Below are positions 9,942 to 17,571 of a DNA stretch of 23,654 nt, one piece after another; position 1 is the first letter of the stretch, and the number at the start of each line of letters is the position of its first letter. The notes beneath the pieces are model-generated. The model had not been told where the DNA came from, ran no database searches, and worked only from the letters and a program-made list of their open reading frames with translations. Position numbers and translations under genes: made by a program. Source of the stretch: CAZMGG01 sp964565715 (GTDB lineage: Bacteria; Planctomycetota; UBA1135; UBA2386); assembly GCA_964565715.1 (NCBI GenBank), contig CAZMGG010000090.1, positions 1-23,654 on the forward strand, read 5' to 3'.

Positions 9942-10313
9942 ATGGGCTACAACGTCCTCATCGTCGACGACTCCGCCACCATGCGGAAGATCATCATGCG
10001 CAGCGTCCGGCAGGCGGGGCTCGACGTCGCCGACTTCAAGGAGGCCGGCGACGGCGTGGAGGGGCTGAAGGCGGCCACCGCGGCGAAGTTCGACCTGATC
10101 CTGTCCGACGTCAACATGCCGAACATGAACGGCCTGGACTTCGTCAAGGCCGTCGCCGAGCAGGTCCCGTCGCCGCCGCCGATCGTGATGATCACGACCG
10201 AGGGCAGCGAGGAGGTCGTCAAGGAGGCGATGAACCGCGGCGCCAAGGGCTACCTGAAGAAGCCCTTCTCCGCCGATCAGGTCCAGGACGCCCTGGGCAG
10301 GTTCCTGAAGTAG
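9942..10313 (+). CDS. cheY: CheY-like single-domain response regulator
   Basis: 123 residues, one receiver domain and no output domain. The conserved residues are Asp9-Asp10 in VDDSATMRK (acidic pocket), phosphoacceptor Asp56 in LILSDVNMPNMNG, Thr85/Thr86 in VMITTEG and Lys107 in YLKKPF. The DSATMRK and NMNGLDF patterns are typical of chemotaxis CheY, which when phosphorylated binds the flagellar switch. The ATG at 9942 is preceded by AGGAG about 10 bases upstream. The next gene encodes a CheC-like phosphatase domain, a natural partner for dephosphorylating this protein. Other single-domain receivers look similar, so the CheY role is inferred from context. Confidence 0.9.
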   Translation: MGYNVLIVDDSATMRKIIMRSVRQAGLDVADFKEAGDGVEGLKAATAAKFDLILSDVNMPNMNGLDFVKAVAEQVPSPPPIVMITTEGSEEVVKEAMNRGAKGYLKKPFSADQVQDALGRFLK

Positions 10314-10350
10314 TCACCGGCGGATCGTCCTAGCGCAGCATCAGGTCGAA

Positions 10351-11430
10351 GTGAGCACCGGCGTCGTCAACCCGGCCAGCGCCCGGGAGCTGAAGAAGCT
10401 CCTGGCCGCCCTCGCCAGCGGCATGAGCGAGACCATCGCCTCGCTCATCTCGCGGGAGGTGTCGGTGCAGCCCGGCGCCATGGAGGTGCAGGACACCGAC
10501 ACGATCCTGGCCGGCCTGAAGAAGCCGAACGCGGTGGTGCGGGCGGCCCTGGACAAGGACTTCGCCGGCAAGCACCTGTGCGCGCTGTTCGAGGTGCAGG
10601 ACGCCAGCACGATGGCCGGGCTGCTGATGATGGCGCCCGACGACGTGCTGGAGCAGCGCCGGCAGCGGCTGGTGCTCGAGGGCGAGGACGTCGAGGCGTT
10701 CGGCGAGCTGGGCAACGTGATGTGCTCGGGCTTCGACAACGTCCTGCGCGAGGCGGTGACCAACATCGGCGCCCGCGTGCAGGACTCCGGCGTGGTCAAG
10801 CCGAGCCTGGACAAGGGCGGCTTCCTGGCCAAGGAGCCCCTGCTGGTCCTGCGCTTCCAGCTGAAGGTCGCCAGCTACCCGGCGACGCCGGGCCTGCTGG
10901 TGATCGACAAGGCCACCGCCGAGAAGTGGAACAAGGCGCCGCTGCAGATCGGCGTGGTCGAAGCGCCGGCGGCGCCGCCGCCCACGCCGAAGGTCATCCC
11001 GGCCGATGGCAGCGTCGCGCCGAGGCTCGGCGACGAGGACGAGGACATCCCGCAGGCGGAGATCCGCGGCGTCCTCAACGCCTTCCTGACCGCGCCGGAC
11101 CTGCTGCACATGGTCAAGCGGAGCTGCCGGCGGATCGGCCTCGAGCTGCGCCGCTTCGGCAAGGCCGACATCCCGAATCCGGCGGCGCACCGCGGCGAGA
11201 TCGTGCTGATCGACATCCCGCAGGGCGACGACCGGCGCTTCGAGTGGAGCAAGCGGATCAAGGACTTCGACAAGAGCGTCCGGGTCGTGCTGCTGATCCA
11301 TCGCCCGTCGCGGCAACGCGTGCTGCTGGGCTTCCGCGCCGAGGCCGACGCCCTGCTGGGCCTGCCGGTCGACGAGCAGGCGATGTCGCAGAAGCTGGCC
11401 GCCCTGCTCGATGCGGCGACGCCGCGCTGA
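10351..11430 (+). CDS. CheC/CheX-like phosphatase domain fused to a degenerate receiver
   Basis: 359 residues from a GTG at 10351, the only start upstream of the conserved region. The N-terminal domain (about 10-200) contains FGELGNVMCSGFDNVL, with the E-x-x-N pair (Glu119, Asn122) that CheC/CheX/FliY phosphatases use against phospho-CheY. A Pro-rich linker (205-215) leads to residues 237-355, which follow a receiver pattern. EIVLIDIPQG places Asp288 where the phosphoacceptor would be, followed by VRVVLLIH and LLGLPVDEQAMSQKLAALL. The acidic pair before it is absent, and the Lys of the K-P motif is Leu, so phosphorylation is doubtful. Context 37 bases after cheY suggests control of phospho-CheY decay. 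CheC assignment of the first domain rests mainly on the E-x-x-N motif. Confidence 0.7.
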   Translation: MSTGVVNPASARELKKLLAALASGMSETIASLISREVSVQPGAMEVQDTDTILAGLKKPNAVVRAALDKDFAGKHLCALFEVQDASTMAGLLMMAPDDVLEQRRQRLVLEGEDVEAFGELGNVMCSGFDNVLREAVTNIGARVQDSGVVKPSLDKGGFLAKEPLLVLRFQLKVASYPATPGLLVIDKATAEKWNKAPLQIGVVEAPAAPPPTPKVIPADGSVAPRLGDEDEDIPQAEIRGVLNAFLTAPDLLHMVKRSCRRIGLELRRFGKADIPNPAAHRGEIVLIDIPQGDDRRFEWSKRIKDFDKSVRVVLLIHRPSRQRVLLGFRAEADALLGLPVDEQAMSQKLAALLDAATPR

Positions 11431-11434
11431 GCGC

Positions 11435-11662
11435 TCAGGCGTCCGGCGGCGCGGCCTCGCCGGCCGGCCCCGCGCCCGTCCCGCCGCGCAGCCGGCGCAC
11501 TTCGCTGGCGGTGCGGGCGGCGGCATCGGCGATCAGGGCCAGCGCCTGGGTCCGCGCCGCGTCGGTGCCGAGCATGCGCGCCACCTCGACCTGGGTCTGC
11601 ACCACCGCCAACAGGTTGTTGACCGCGTGCAGCAGCTGGGCGCGGGCGCGGGTCTCGGGCAT
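11435..11662 (-). CDS. Small protein resembling a histidine-kinase DHp hairpin
   Basis: 75 residues on the minus strand, convergent with the CheC-like gene (stops four bases apart). The ATG at 11662 opens MPETRARAQLLHAVNN, followed by LLAVVQTQVEVARML. The pattern L-x-H-x-x-N-N-L-L resembles the H-box of sensor kinases (H-D-F-N-N-L-L type). A second helix (about 36-58) completes a helical hairpin. There is no ATPase domain. It could be a dimeric phosphotransfer or phosphatase-like protein, or only resemble one. No Shine-Dalgarno is obvious. The coding case rests on motif and helical periodicity, and high GC produces many spurious frames here. Confidence 0.5.
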   Translation of the reverse strand: MPETRARAQLLHAVNNLLAVVQTQVEVARMLGTDAARTQALALIADAAARTASEVRRLRGGTGAGPAGEAAPPDA

Positions 11663-11795
11663 GGGGCCGACACGGTAGCCGAAGCGGCGCCGCACGCCAG
11701 TCCGCGGCGGCAACGGGCGCGGCGCCGATGCTGCGCGTTGCGACAACGCGCTGTCGGCGGGCCCGGCACTTCGTAGTCGGCACCGCCGCCAGGAC

Positions 11796-11824
11796 CACAA
11801 GGTCTTGTGCCAGGAGACCTGGCA
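11796..11824. promoter_or_regulatory. Two adjacent dyads at the fliO promoter
   Basis: CACAAG-GT-CTTGTG (11796-11809, 6-bp arms) is directly followed by TGCCAGG-AGA-CCTGGCA (11808-11824, 7-bp arms), the two overlapping by two bases. The second dyad overlaps the -24 element of the sigma-54-like promoter. They may be binding sites for an activator or repressor, or RNA hairpins if transcription starts further upstream. Confidence 0.5.
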
Positions 11825-11835
11825 TCGCCGTTGCT
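11820..11835 (+). promoter_or_regulatory. Candidate sigma-54 (-24/-12) promoter of the flagellar export operon
   Basis: TGGCAT-CGCCG-TTGCT matches the RpoN consensus TGGCAC-N5-TTGCA, with GG at 11821-11822 and GC at 11833-11834, exactly ten bases between. Transcription would start about 12 bases downstream, near 11846, giving a ~33-nt leader to the fliO ATG at 11879. Sigma-54 control of flagellar genes is well known in several phyla. No RpoN or enhancer-binding protein is encoded in this window. Confidence 0.6.
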
Positions 11836-11878
11836 TGGGAACGGGCGTCCGGCATGCCGCCGGGCGACGAGGTCCCCG

Positions 11879-12547
11879 ATGTCGATTCGCAACAAGTGGC
11901 TCCTGCTCCCCCCGGCCGCCGCGCTCCTCCTGTTCCTCGGCCCGCTGCGGGTCGACCCGGCGGCGCCGGCCACCGCCGCACCCGCCATCACCGCCACGCC
12001 CGCCGAGACTCCCGGCATCGCCGTGCCGCGCACGCCCGACCTGTGGCAGTTCGGCAGCACGCTGATCGGCGTCATCCTGCTCGGCGCCGCGGGCATCTTC
12101 GTCTACGCCCGCTCCCGCACCGGCGCCCGCACCGGCGGTCCGAAGGTGGTGGCGGTGCGACAGGCCCTGCGGCTCTCGCCCAAGCACCACCTGTTCGCCG
12201 TCGAGTACGACGAACGGCTGCTGCTGCTCGGCGCCAGCGACGGCCGCATCACCCTGCTGCACGACGGCCGGCTGCCGGAACGCGCCGCCGACGAGGCCCT
12301 GGTGGCGGCGCGGGTGGACGAGGTGCTGGCCGACGACGACGAGGACGGCGCGGTGCCGAAGGACCTGGTCATCCCCCGTCCGGAACGACCGGCGGCGGCC
12401 CGCCGGCCGACGCCGCCGCGCTCGGTGGTGGAGGCGGCGCTGGCCGCCGCCATGCAGAACCTGTCGAAGGGCGAGGCCGGCGACGGCGCCGCCCGGACCG
12501 GCCTCGACAGCTTCCGCTCCCTGCTGCAGAAGGCCGGCCGCCAGTGA
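11879..12547 (+). CDS. fliO: Flagellar export protein FliO
   Basis: 222 residues. The ATG at 11879 has GAGG six bases upstream. There is a hydrophobic N-terminal segment (7-21), an Ala/Pro-rich spacer, then a single membrane span (about 58-77, GSTLIGVILLGAAGIFVYA). A small cytosolic domain follows with the FliO pattern VAVRQALRLSPKHHLF, LLLLGASDGRITLL (91-127), then an acidic and Arg/Pro-rich tail. FliO helps assemble the FliP ring of the export gate and is poorly conserved. Its identity here is strengthened by position directly before fliP. The stop overlaps the fliP GTG by four bases, indicating translational coupling. Confidence 0.87.
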   Translation: MSIRNKWLLLPPAAALLLFLGPLRVDPAAPATAAPAITATPAETPGIAVPRTPDLWQFGSTLIGVILLGAAGIFVYARSRTGARTGGPKVVAVRQALRLSPKHHLFAVEYDERLLLLGASDGRITLLHDGRLPERAADEALVAARVDEVLADDDEDGAVPKDLVIPRPERPAAARRPTPPRSVVEAALAAAMQNLSKGEAGDGAARTGLDSFRSLLQKAGRQ

Positions 12548-13335
12548 AGCGCCCCGCCTTCGTCCTGCTGGCGATCCTCCTGCTGGGCCTCGCGCCGGCG
12601 CTGGCGCAGAACGCCGGCGGCGCCGCCGCGGTGCAGGGCCCGCCGCCGCCACCCGCGCCGGGCGGCATCTCCCTGCAGCTCAACGCCGGCACCGGCGGCG
12701 CCAACAACCTCAGCTCGGCGGTCGAGATCGCCCTGCTGATGACCCTGCTGGCCATGGCGCCGGCCCTGGTCATGACCATGACCTGCTTCACCCGGATCGT
12801 GATCGTGCTGTCGTTCCTGAAGCGGGCGATGTCGATGCAGGACCTGCCGCCGGCCATGGTCACCACCGGCTTCGCCCTGTTCATGACGGTGTTCGTGATG
12901 AAGCCGGTGGTCAGCGACATCCACGACCAGGCCTACGTGCCCTACGTCGAGAACCGGATGGACTGGCGCGAGGCCGCCGATGTCGCCACCGCCCGCATGA
13001 ACCAGTTCATGCTCAAGCAGACCCGGGAGGAGGACATCGCCCTGATCCTCGACCTGTCCCGCACGCCGCGGCCCGCCACCGCCATGCAGACGCCGTTCCA
13101 CGTCACCGTGCCGGCCTTCGTGCTGTCGGAGATCAAGACCGCCTTCCAGATGGGCTTCGTGCTGTTCCTGCCCTTCGTCGTCATCGATCTGGTGATCAGC
13201 TCGATCCTGGTGTCGATGGGCATGTTCACCCTGCCGCCGGTGGTGGTGTCGACGCCGTTGAAGCTGCTGCTGTTCATCATGGTCGGCGGCTGGGACCTGG
13301 TGGTGGTGTCGCTGGCGGAGAGCTTCGCGGCCTGA
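12544..13335 (+). CDS. fliP: Flagellar export gate protein FliP
   Basis: 263 residues starting at a GTG that overlaps the fliO stop (GTGA). The signal peptide MKRPAFVLLAILLLGLAPALAQ is expected for FliP. Membrane segments follow with the conserved signatures MTMTCFTRIVIVLSFLKRAM, DLPPAMVTTGFALFMTVFVM, a loop with RTPRPATAMQTPFHVTVPAFVLSEIK split by a short linker, and FLPFVVIDLVISSILVSMGM ending PPVVVSTPLKLLLFI. FliP forms the pentameric core of the type III export channel at the base of the flagellum. Length is normal. No odd residues noticed. Confidence 0.97.
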   Translation: MKRPAFVLLAILLLGLAPALAQNAGGAAAVQGPPPPPAPGGISLQLNAGTGGANNLSSAVEIALLMTLLAMAPALVMTMTCFTRIVIVLSFLKRAMSMQDLPPAMVTTGFALFMTVFVMKPVVSDIHDQAYVPYVENRMDWREAADVATARMNQFMLKQTREEDIALILDLSRTPRPATAMQTPFHVTVPAFVLSEIKTAFQMGFVLFLPFVVIDLVISSILVSMGMFTLPPVVVSTPLKLLLFIMVGGWDLVVVSLAESFAA

Positions 13336-13350
13336 GGCCGGGAGAACGCG

Positions 13351-13620
13351 ATGAACGAAGGTGTCCTGATCGACCTCGGCCGCAGCACGCTGATGACGGC
13401 GCTGATGATCGTCGCCCCGGCGCTGATCGTCGGCCTGTGCGTCGGCCTGCTGGTGAGCTTCTTCCAGACGCTGACCTCGCTGCAGGAGCAGACCCTGGCC
13501 ATCGTGCCGAAGATGCTGGCCGTCGTCGCCACGCTGCTGATCCTGATGCCATGGATCCTGAACACGCTGCGCGAGTTCACCGCCGCGCTGTTCACCCAGC
13601 TCCCGGCTTTCGCCCGTTGA
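13351..13620 (+). CDS. fliQ: Flagellar export gate protein FliQ
   Basis: 89 residues, the family's usual size, with two membrane helices (about 15-38 and 52-72). The connecting loop SFFQTLTSLQEQTLAIVPKM is the FliQ signature. It surrounds FliP/FliR in the export gate. The Shine-Dalgarno GGAG lies six bases before the ATG. It is 15 bases after fliP and seven before fliR. Confidence 0.97.
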   Translation: MNEGVLIDLGRSTLMTALMIVAPALIVGLCVGLLVSFFQTLTSLQEQTLAIVPKMLAVVATLLILMPWILNTLREFTAALFTQLPAFAR

Positions 13621-13627
13621 CCCGGTC

Positions 13628-14395
13628 ATGGATCTCGCGCTGTTCGAAGGCTGGGTGACGTCGCTGCTGCTGCACATCGTGCGCACCGGCGCCTTCATGG
13701 CGGTGGTGCCGCTGTTCGGCCAGCAGCGCGACTCGGCCATGCTGCGCCTGGTGCTCGGCGTGGCGCTCGGCGCGGTGTTCTGGTGGACCGGCCCGCAGAC
13801 CGTCGAGTTGCGGCCGGGCCTCCTGCCGCTGGCGGTGGCGGCGATCCTGGAGGGCTTCGTCGGCCTGGCGCTCGGCTTCGCCCTGTCGCTGCTGCTGGCA
13901 GTGCTCACGTCGGCCGGCGAGGTGATCAGCGCCGAGATGGGCTTCGCCATGGCCCGGGCGATGAATCCCGAGTCCGGCGCCGACGCCACCGTGGTGTCGC
14001 AGCTGTTCCAGGTGCTGGGCTTCCTGCTGCTGCTGCAGCTGAACCTGCACCACGAGGCGCTGCGGGTGCTGGAGCAGACCTACGAGGCGATCCCGGTCGG
14101 GCAGCCGTTCGACATCGCGCCGATCTGGGCCGGCATCCGCATCCTGCTGAGCCAGAGTCTGGTGCTGTCCCTGCAGTACGCGATCCCGGTGCTGGGCGTG
14201 ATGGTGCTGCTGACCTCGACGCTGGTGCTGCTGTCCCGGGCGGTGCCGCACATCAACCTGATGGAGTTCGGCTTCGGCATCCGGGTGATGCTGGCGCTGC
14301 TGGCCTCGGCCTGGTTCCTGGCCGAGGGCGCGCCGTTCCTGTCCCACGCGTTCGCCGGGCTGCTGGCGCAGACCCGCGAGATGTTCCCGGTCTGA
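13628..14395 (+). CDS. fliR: Flagellar export gate protein FliR
   Basis: 255 residues with about six membrane segments. Recognisable family stretches include HIVRTGAFMAVVPLFG near the N-terminus, GFVGLALGFALSLLLAVLTSAGE (residues about 77-100), a short cytosolic loop PVGQPFD, and a C-terminal ALLSRAVPHINLM-like segment (LSRAVPHINLMEFGFGIRVM). FliR completes the FliP5-FliR1 gate. The start is the first ATG, seven bases after fliQ. Confidence 0.95.
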   Translation: MDLALFEGWVTSLLLHIVRTGAFMAVVPLFGQQRDSAMLRLVLGVALGAVFWWTGPQTVELRPGLLPLAVAAILEGFVGLALGFALSLLLAVLTSAGEVISAEMGFAMARAMNPESGADATVVSQLFQVLGFLLLLQLNLHHEALRVLEQTYEAIPVGQPFDIAPIWAGIRILLSQSLVLSLQYAIPVLGVMVLLTSTLVLLSRAVPHINLMEFGFGIRVMLALLASAWFLAEGAPFLSHAFAGLLAQTREMFPV

Positions 14396-14403
14396 GCTGA
14401 ACC

Positions 14404-15486
14404 ATGGGCCTGTTCCGCGACGACGCCGGCAAGACCGAACAACCGACCCCCGGCCGGCTGGGCGAGGTCCGCAACCGCGGCGACACCCACATGTCGCGCG
14501 AGTTCCTCACCGCCGGCGTGCTGCTGGTGGCGGTGGTGGCCCTGCGCTGGGTCGGCGGCTGGCTGATCGAGGCCTTCGCCGCCGCCATGACCCACGGCCT
14601 GAACGTCGATCCGGCCGAGCACGAGTCGCGCTCGGCCGACGTGCCCGGCGTCATGCACGAGGTGATGGCGATGCTGGCCATCGTCGCGCCGCCGTTCCTC
14701 ACGCTGCTGGCGATCCTGATCGTGGCGACCGTGGCGATCGGCTACGCCCAGATCGGCCTGAAGTGGAGCCACGAGGCGATCGGCTTCAAGCTGCAGCGCC
14801 TCAACCCGGTGGCCAACTTCAGCCGCGTGATGAACATGCAGGCGGTGGTGCGCACCGCCTATGCCGCCCTGAAGCTGGTGGTGCTCGGCATCGTCCTCTG
14901 GCTCGTCCTGCGCGACCGCTGGAGCACGCTCGCTCTCCTGCACGAGCAGGACTTCATCCGCGCCGTCGCCGAGATCGGCGACCTGGTGCTGACCCTGTTC
15001 CTGTGGGTCGCCGTGGTGGTGCTGGTGCTGGCCGCCGCCGACGTCTTCTGGCAGCGCTACGACTTCATCGAGCGCAACAAGATGACCAGGCAGGAGGTCG
15101 AGGACGAGCGGAAGCGCGCCGAGGGTGACCCGATGATCAAGAGCCGCCTGCGCGCCGCCCGCAACGAGCTGATGCGCCACCGGATGATGGAGGCGGTGCC
15201 GAAGGCGGACGTGGTCATCACCAACCCGACCCACTTCTCGGTGGCGCTGCAGTACGACCGCCAGCGCCACGGCGCGCCGACGGTGGTGGCCAAGGGCGTC
15301 GACGAGATGGCGTTCCGCATCCGCGAACTGGCCCGCCAGAACGACGTGCCCCTGATGGAGGACCCGCCGCTGGCCCGCGCCCTGTTCCGGGCCGTCAAGG
15401 TCGGCCAGGAGGTCCCGGAGAAGTTCTACAAGGCGGTGGCGGCGGTGCTCAGCCACGTCTACCGCATCAAGGGGAAGGTCGCCTGA
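14404..15486 (+). CDS. flhB: Flagellar export switch protein FlhB
   Basis: 360 residues. The N-terminus KTEQPTPGRLGEVRNRGD (10-27) is the standard FlhB lead. Four membrane helices follow (about 34-54, 91-115, 150-168, 194-212). The cytosolic domain carries the self-cleaving motif NPTH (274-277) in VVITNPTHFSVAL, followed by VAKGVDEMA and PLMEDPPLARALF, all characteristic. Cleavage between Asn274 and Pro275 switches export from rod/hook to filament substrates. The start is eight bases after fliR. Confidence 0.97.
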   Translation: MGLFRDDAGKTEQPTPGRLGEVRNRGDTHMSREFLTAGVLLVAVVALRWVGGWLIEAFAAAMTHGLNVDPAEHESRSADVPGVMHEVMAMLAIVAPPFLTLLAILIVATVAIGYAQIGLKWSHEAIGFKLQRLNPVANFSRVMNMQAVVRTAYAALKLVVLGIVLWLVLRDRWSTLALLHEQDFIRAVAEIGDLVLTLFLWVAVVVLVLAAADVFWQRYDFIERNKMTRQEVEDERKRAEGDPMIKSRLRAARNELMRHRMMEAVPKADVVITNPTHFSVALQYDRQRHGAPTVVAKGVDEMAFRIRELARQNDVPLMEDPPLARALFRAVKVGQEVPEKFYKAVAAVLSHVYRIKGKVA

Positions 15487-15497
15487 GGCGCTGAACC

Positions 15498-17543
15498 ATG
15501 GCCAATCCGCTCAACGGCAGTTCGCGCAACCACCTGCTGGCGCTGCTCTTCGTCGGGATCCTGGCAGTGATGCTGATCCCGATGCCGACGCCGGTGCTGG
15601 ACGTGCTGCTGTGCATCAACATCACCATCAGCCTGCTGGTGGTCATGGCGGTCATCAATGCCGGCCGCCCCACCGAATTCAGCACCTTCCCGACGGTGCT
15701 GCTGTTCACCGCCCTCTTCCGCCTGGCGCTGAACGTCGCCTCGACCCGCCTCATCCTGCTGGAGGGCGACGCCGGCGCGGTGATCCGCACCTTCGGCGAC
15801 TTCGTCGTCGGCGGCCACACCCTGGTCGGCATCATCGTCTTCCTGATCCTGGTGGTGATCCAGTTCATCGTGATCACCAAGGGCCAGGGCCGCATCAGCG
15901 AGGTCGCCGCGCGCTTCACCCTGGACGCCCTGCCCGGCAAGCAGATGTCGATCGACGCCGACCTCAACGCCGGCCTGATCAGCAACGACGAGGCCAAGAC
16001 GCGCCGCCGGGCCCTCACCCAGGAGGCCGAGTTCTACGGCGCCATGGACGGCGCCGGCAAGTTCGTCCGCGGCGACGCCATCGCCGGCCTGATCATCACC
16101 GCCATCAACATCGTCGGCGGCCTGATCATGGGCATGGTCTACGGCTCGATGGAGTTCGGCGACGCCTTCGCCAAGTACACCCTGCTGACCATCGGCGACG
16201 GCCTCGTCTCGCAGATCCCGGGCCTGCTGGTCTCCACCGCCGCCGGCGTCCTGGTCACCAAGGGCGCCAGCGAGGCCGGTCTCGGCCAGGAGATGGGCGA
16301 CCAGCTCCTCAGCAGCGGCCGCGGCATCAAGAACGTCGCCGGCGTGCTCACCGCCATGGCCTTCCTGCCCGGCATGCCGACCATCTTCTTCCTCGGCATC
16401 GCCGGCCTGCTCTTCGCGATGTCGCGGGGCGTCGATCTCGCCAAGGAGCAGAAGAAGGCCGCCGCCGAGGCCGAGACGCCCAAGCCCGCCGAGGAACAGC
16501 CCGGCCAGGCCCTCGAGGACCTGCTCACCGTCGATCGCCGCGGCATCGAGATCGGCTACCGCCTCATCGGCCTCGTCGAACCCGGCCGCCACGGCGGCCT
16601 CCTCGACCACATCCGCTCGGTGCGCCGCCAGTTCGCCCAGGGCCTCGGCATCGTCGTGCCGCCGATCCGCGTCCGCGACAACGTCCAACTCGACCCCAAC
16701 GTCTACCGCATCCTGCTCGGCGGCCAGGAGGTCGCCCGCGGCGAACTCCGCACCGGCCAGTTCCTGGCCATGGATCCCGGCGGCATCGCCGGCCCGATCC
16801 ACGGCATCGACACCGTCGAGCCCGCCTTCGGCCTGCCGGCCAAGTGGATCGCCGAGGCCGACAAGGACCGCGCCGAGCTGCAGGGCTACACCGTCATCGA
16901 CGCACCCTCCGTGCTGGTCACCCACCTCACCGAGATCCTCAAGAAGATCGCCGGCGAGCTGCTCTCCCGCGACGACGTCAAGTCGCTGGTCGACAACCTG
17001 AAGAAGGCCTCCCCCGCCGTCGTCGAAGAGCTGATCCCCTCGCAGCTCTCGCTCGGCCAGGTCCAGCGCATCCTCGCCCAGCTCCTGCGCGAGCAGGTGC
17101 CGATCCGCAACCTGCAGACCATCCTGGAGGGCCTCGCCGACGCCTGCATCGAGTCGAAGGACCCGCAGAAGCTCGTCGAGCAGGTCCGCGCCCGCCTCGC
17201 CCGCACCATCGTCGAGCCCCACCTCGACCCCCAGGGCACCCTGCACGCCGCCTTCCTCGATCCCGAGCTCGAGCGCAGCCTCGCCGACGCGCTCGCCGGC
17301 AACGAGGGCCTCGCCAACCTGCCGTCGGGCTTCCTCGGCAAGTTCGTCGACCGCACCGCCGACGCCCTCTCCCTGATGGTCAAGTCCGGCCGCGACCCGA
17401 TCCTCGTCACCCGCGCCTCGCTGCGGCCCTTCCTGTCCGAAGCCATCGCCGGCGTCATCCCCAACGCCGCCGTCCTCAGCTACCAGGAGACCACGCCCGC
17501 CCGCAAGGTCGAGAGCGTGCAGCGCATCGCCGTCGCCTCCTGA
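15498..17543 (+). CDS. flhA: Flagellar export protein FlhA
   Basis: 681 residues, normal length. The N-terminal half has about eight membrane helices and the FHIPEP-family signatures FRLALNVASTRLIL (74-87) and RFTLDALPGKQMSID (139-153), with DEAKTRR and EFYGAMDGAGKFVRGDAIAG after. The cytosolic domain (about 340-681) forms the nonameric ring that docks chaperone-substrate complexes. It includes DNVQLDPNVYRI and VTHLTEILKK. The start is an ATG 11 bases after flhB, with GAGG nearby. The second half shows a stronger preference for C-ending codons than the first. Confidence 0.97.
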   Translation: MANPLNGSSRNHLLALLFVGILAVMLIPMPTPVLDVLLCINITISLLVVMAVINAGRPTEFSTFPTVLLFTALFRLALNVASTRLILLEGDAGAVIRTFGDFVVGGHTLVGIIVFLILVVIQFIVITKGQGRISEVAARFTLDALPGKQMSIDADLNAGLISNDEAKTRRRALTQEAEFYGAMDGAGKFVRGDAIAGLIITAINIVGGLIMGMVYGSMEFGDAFAKYTLLTIGDGLVSQIPGLLVSTAAGVLVTKGASEAGLGQEMGDQLLSSGRGIKNVAGVLTAMAFLPGMPTIFFLGIAGLLFAMSRGVDLAKEQKKAAAEAETPKPAEEQPGQALEDLLTVDRRGIEIGYRLIGLVEPGRHGGLLDHIRSVRRQFAQGLGIVVPPIRVRDNVQLDPNVYRILLGGQEVARGELRTGQFLAMDPGGIAGPIHGIDTVEPAFGLPAKWIAEADKDRAELQGYTVIDAPSVLVTHLTEILKKIAGELLSRDDVKSLVDNLKKASPAVVEELIPSQLSLGQVQRILAQLLREQVPIRNLQTILEGLADACIESKDPQKLVEQVRARLARTIVEPHLDPQGTLHAAFLDPELERSLADALAGNEGLANLPSGFLGKFVDRTADALSLMVKSGRDPILVTRASLRPFLSEAIAGVIPNAAVLSYQETTPARKVESVQRIAVAS

Positions 17544-17571
17544 TCCCGACCACCCCGCATCGCACCCTCCC

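Noticed and set aside
11809..11823. GCCAGGAGACCTGGC resembles the B12 box of cobalamin riboswitches
   Set aside because: The upstream conserved elements of a cobalamin aptamer are missing, the sequence is a self-contained perfect dyad, and it overlaps a well-spaced -24/-12 promoter.
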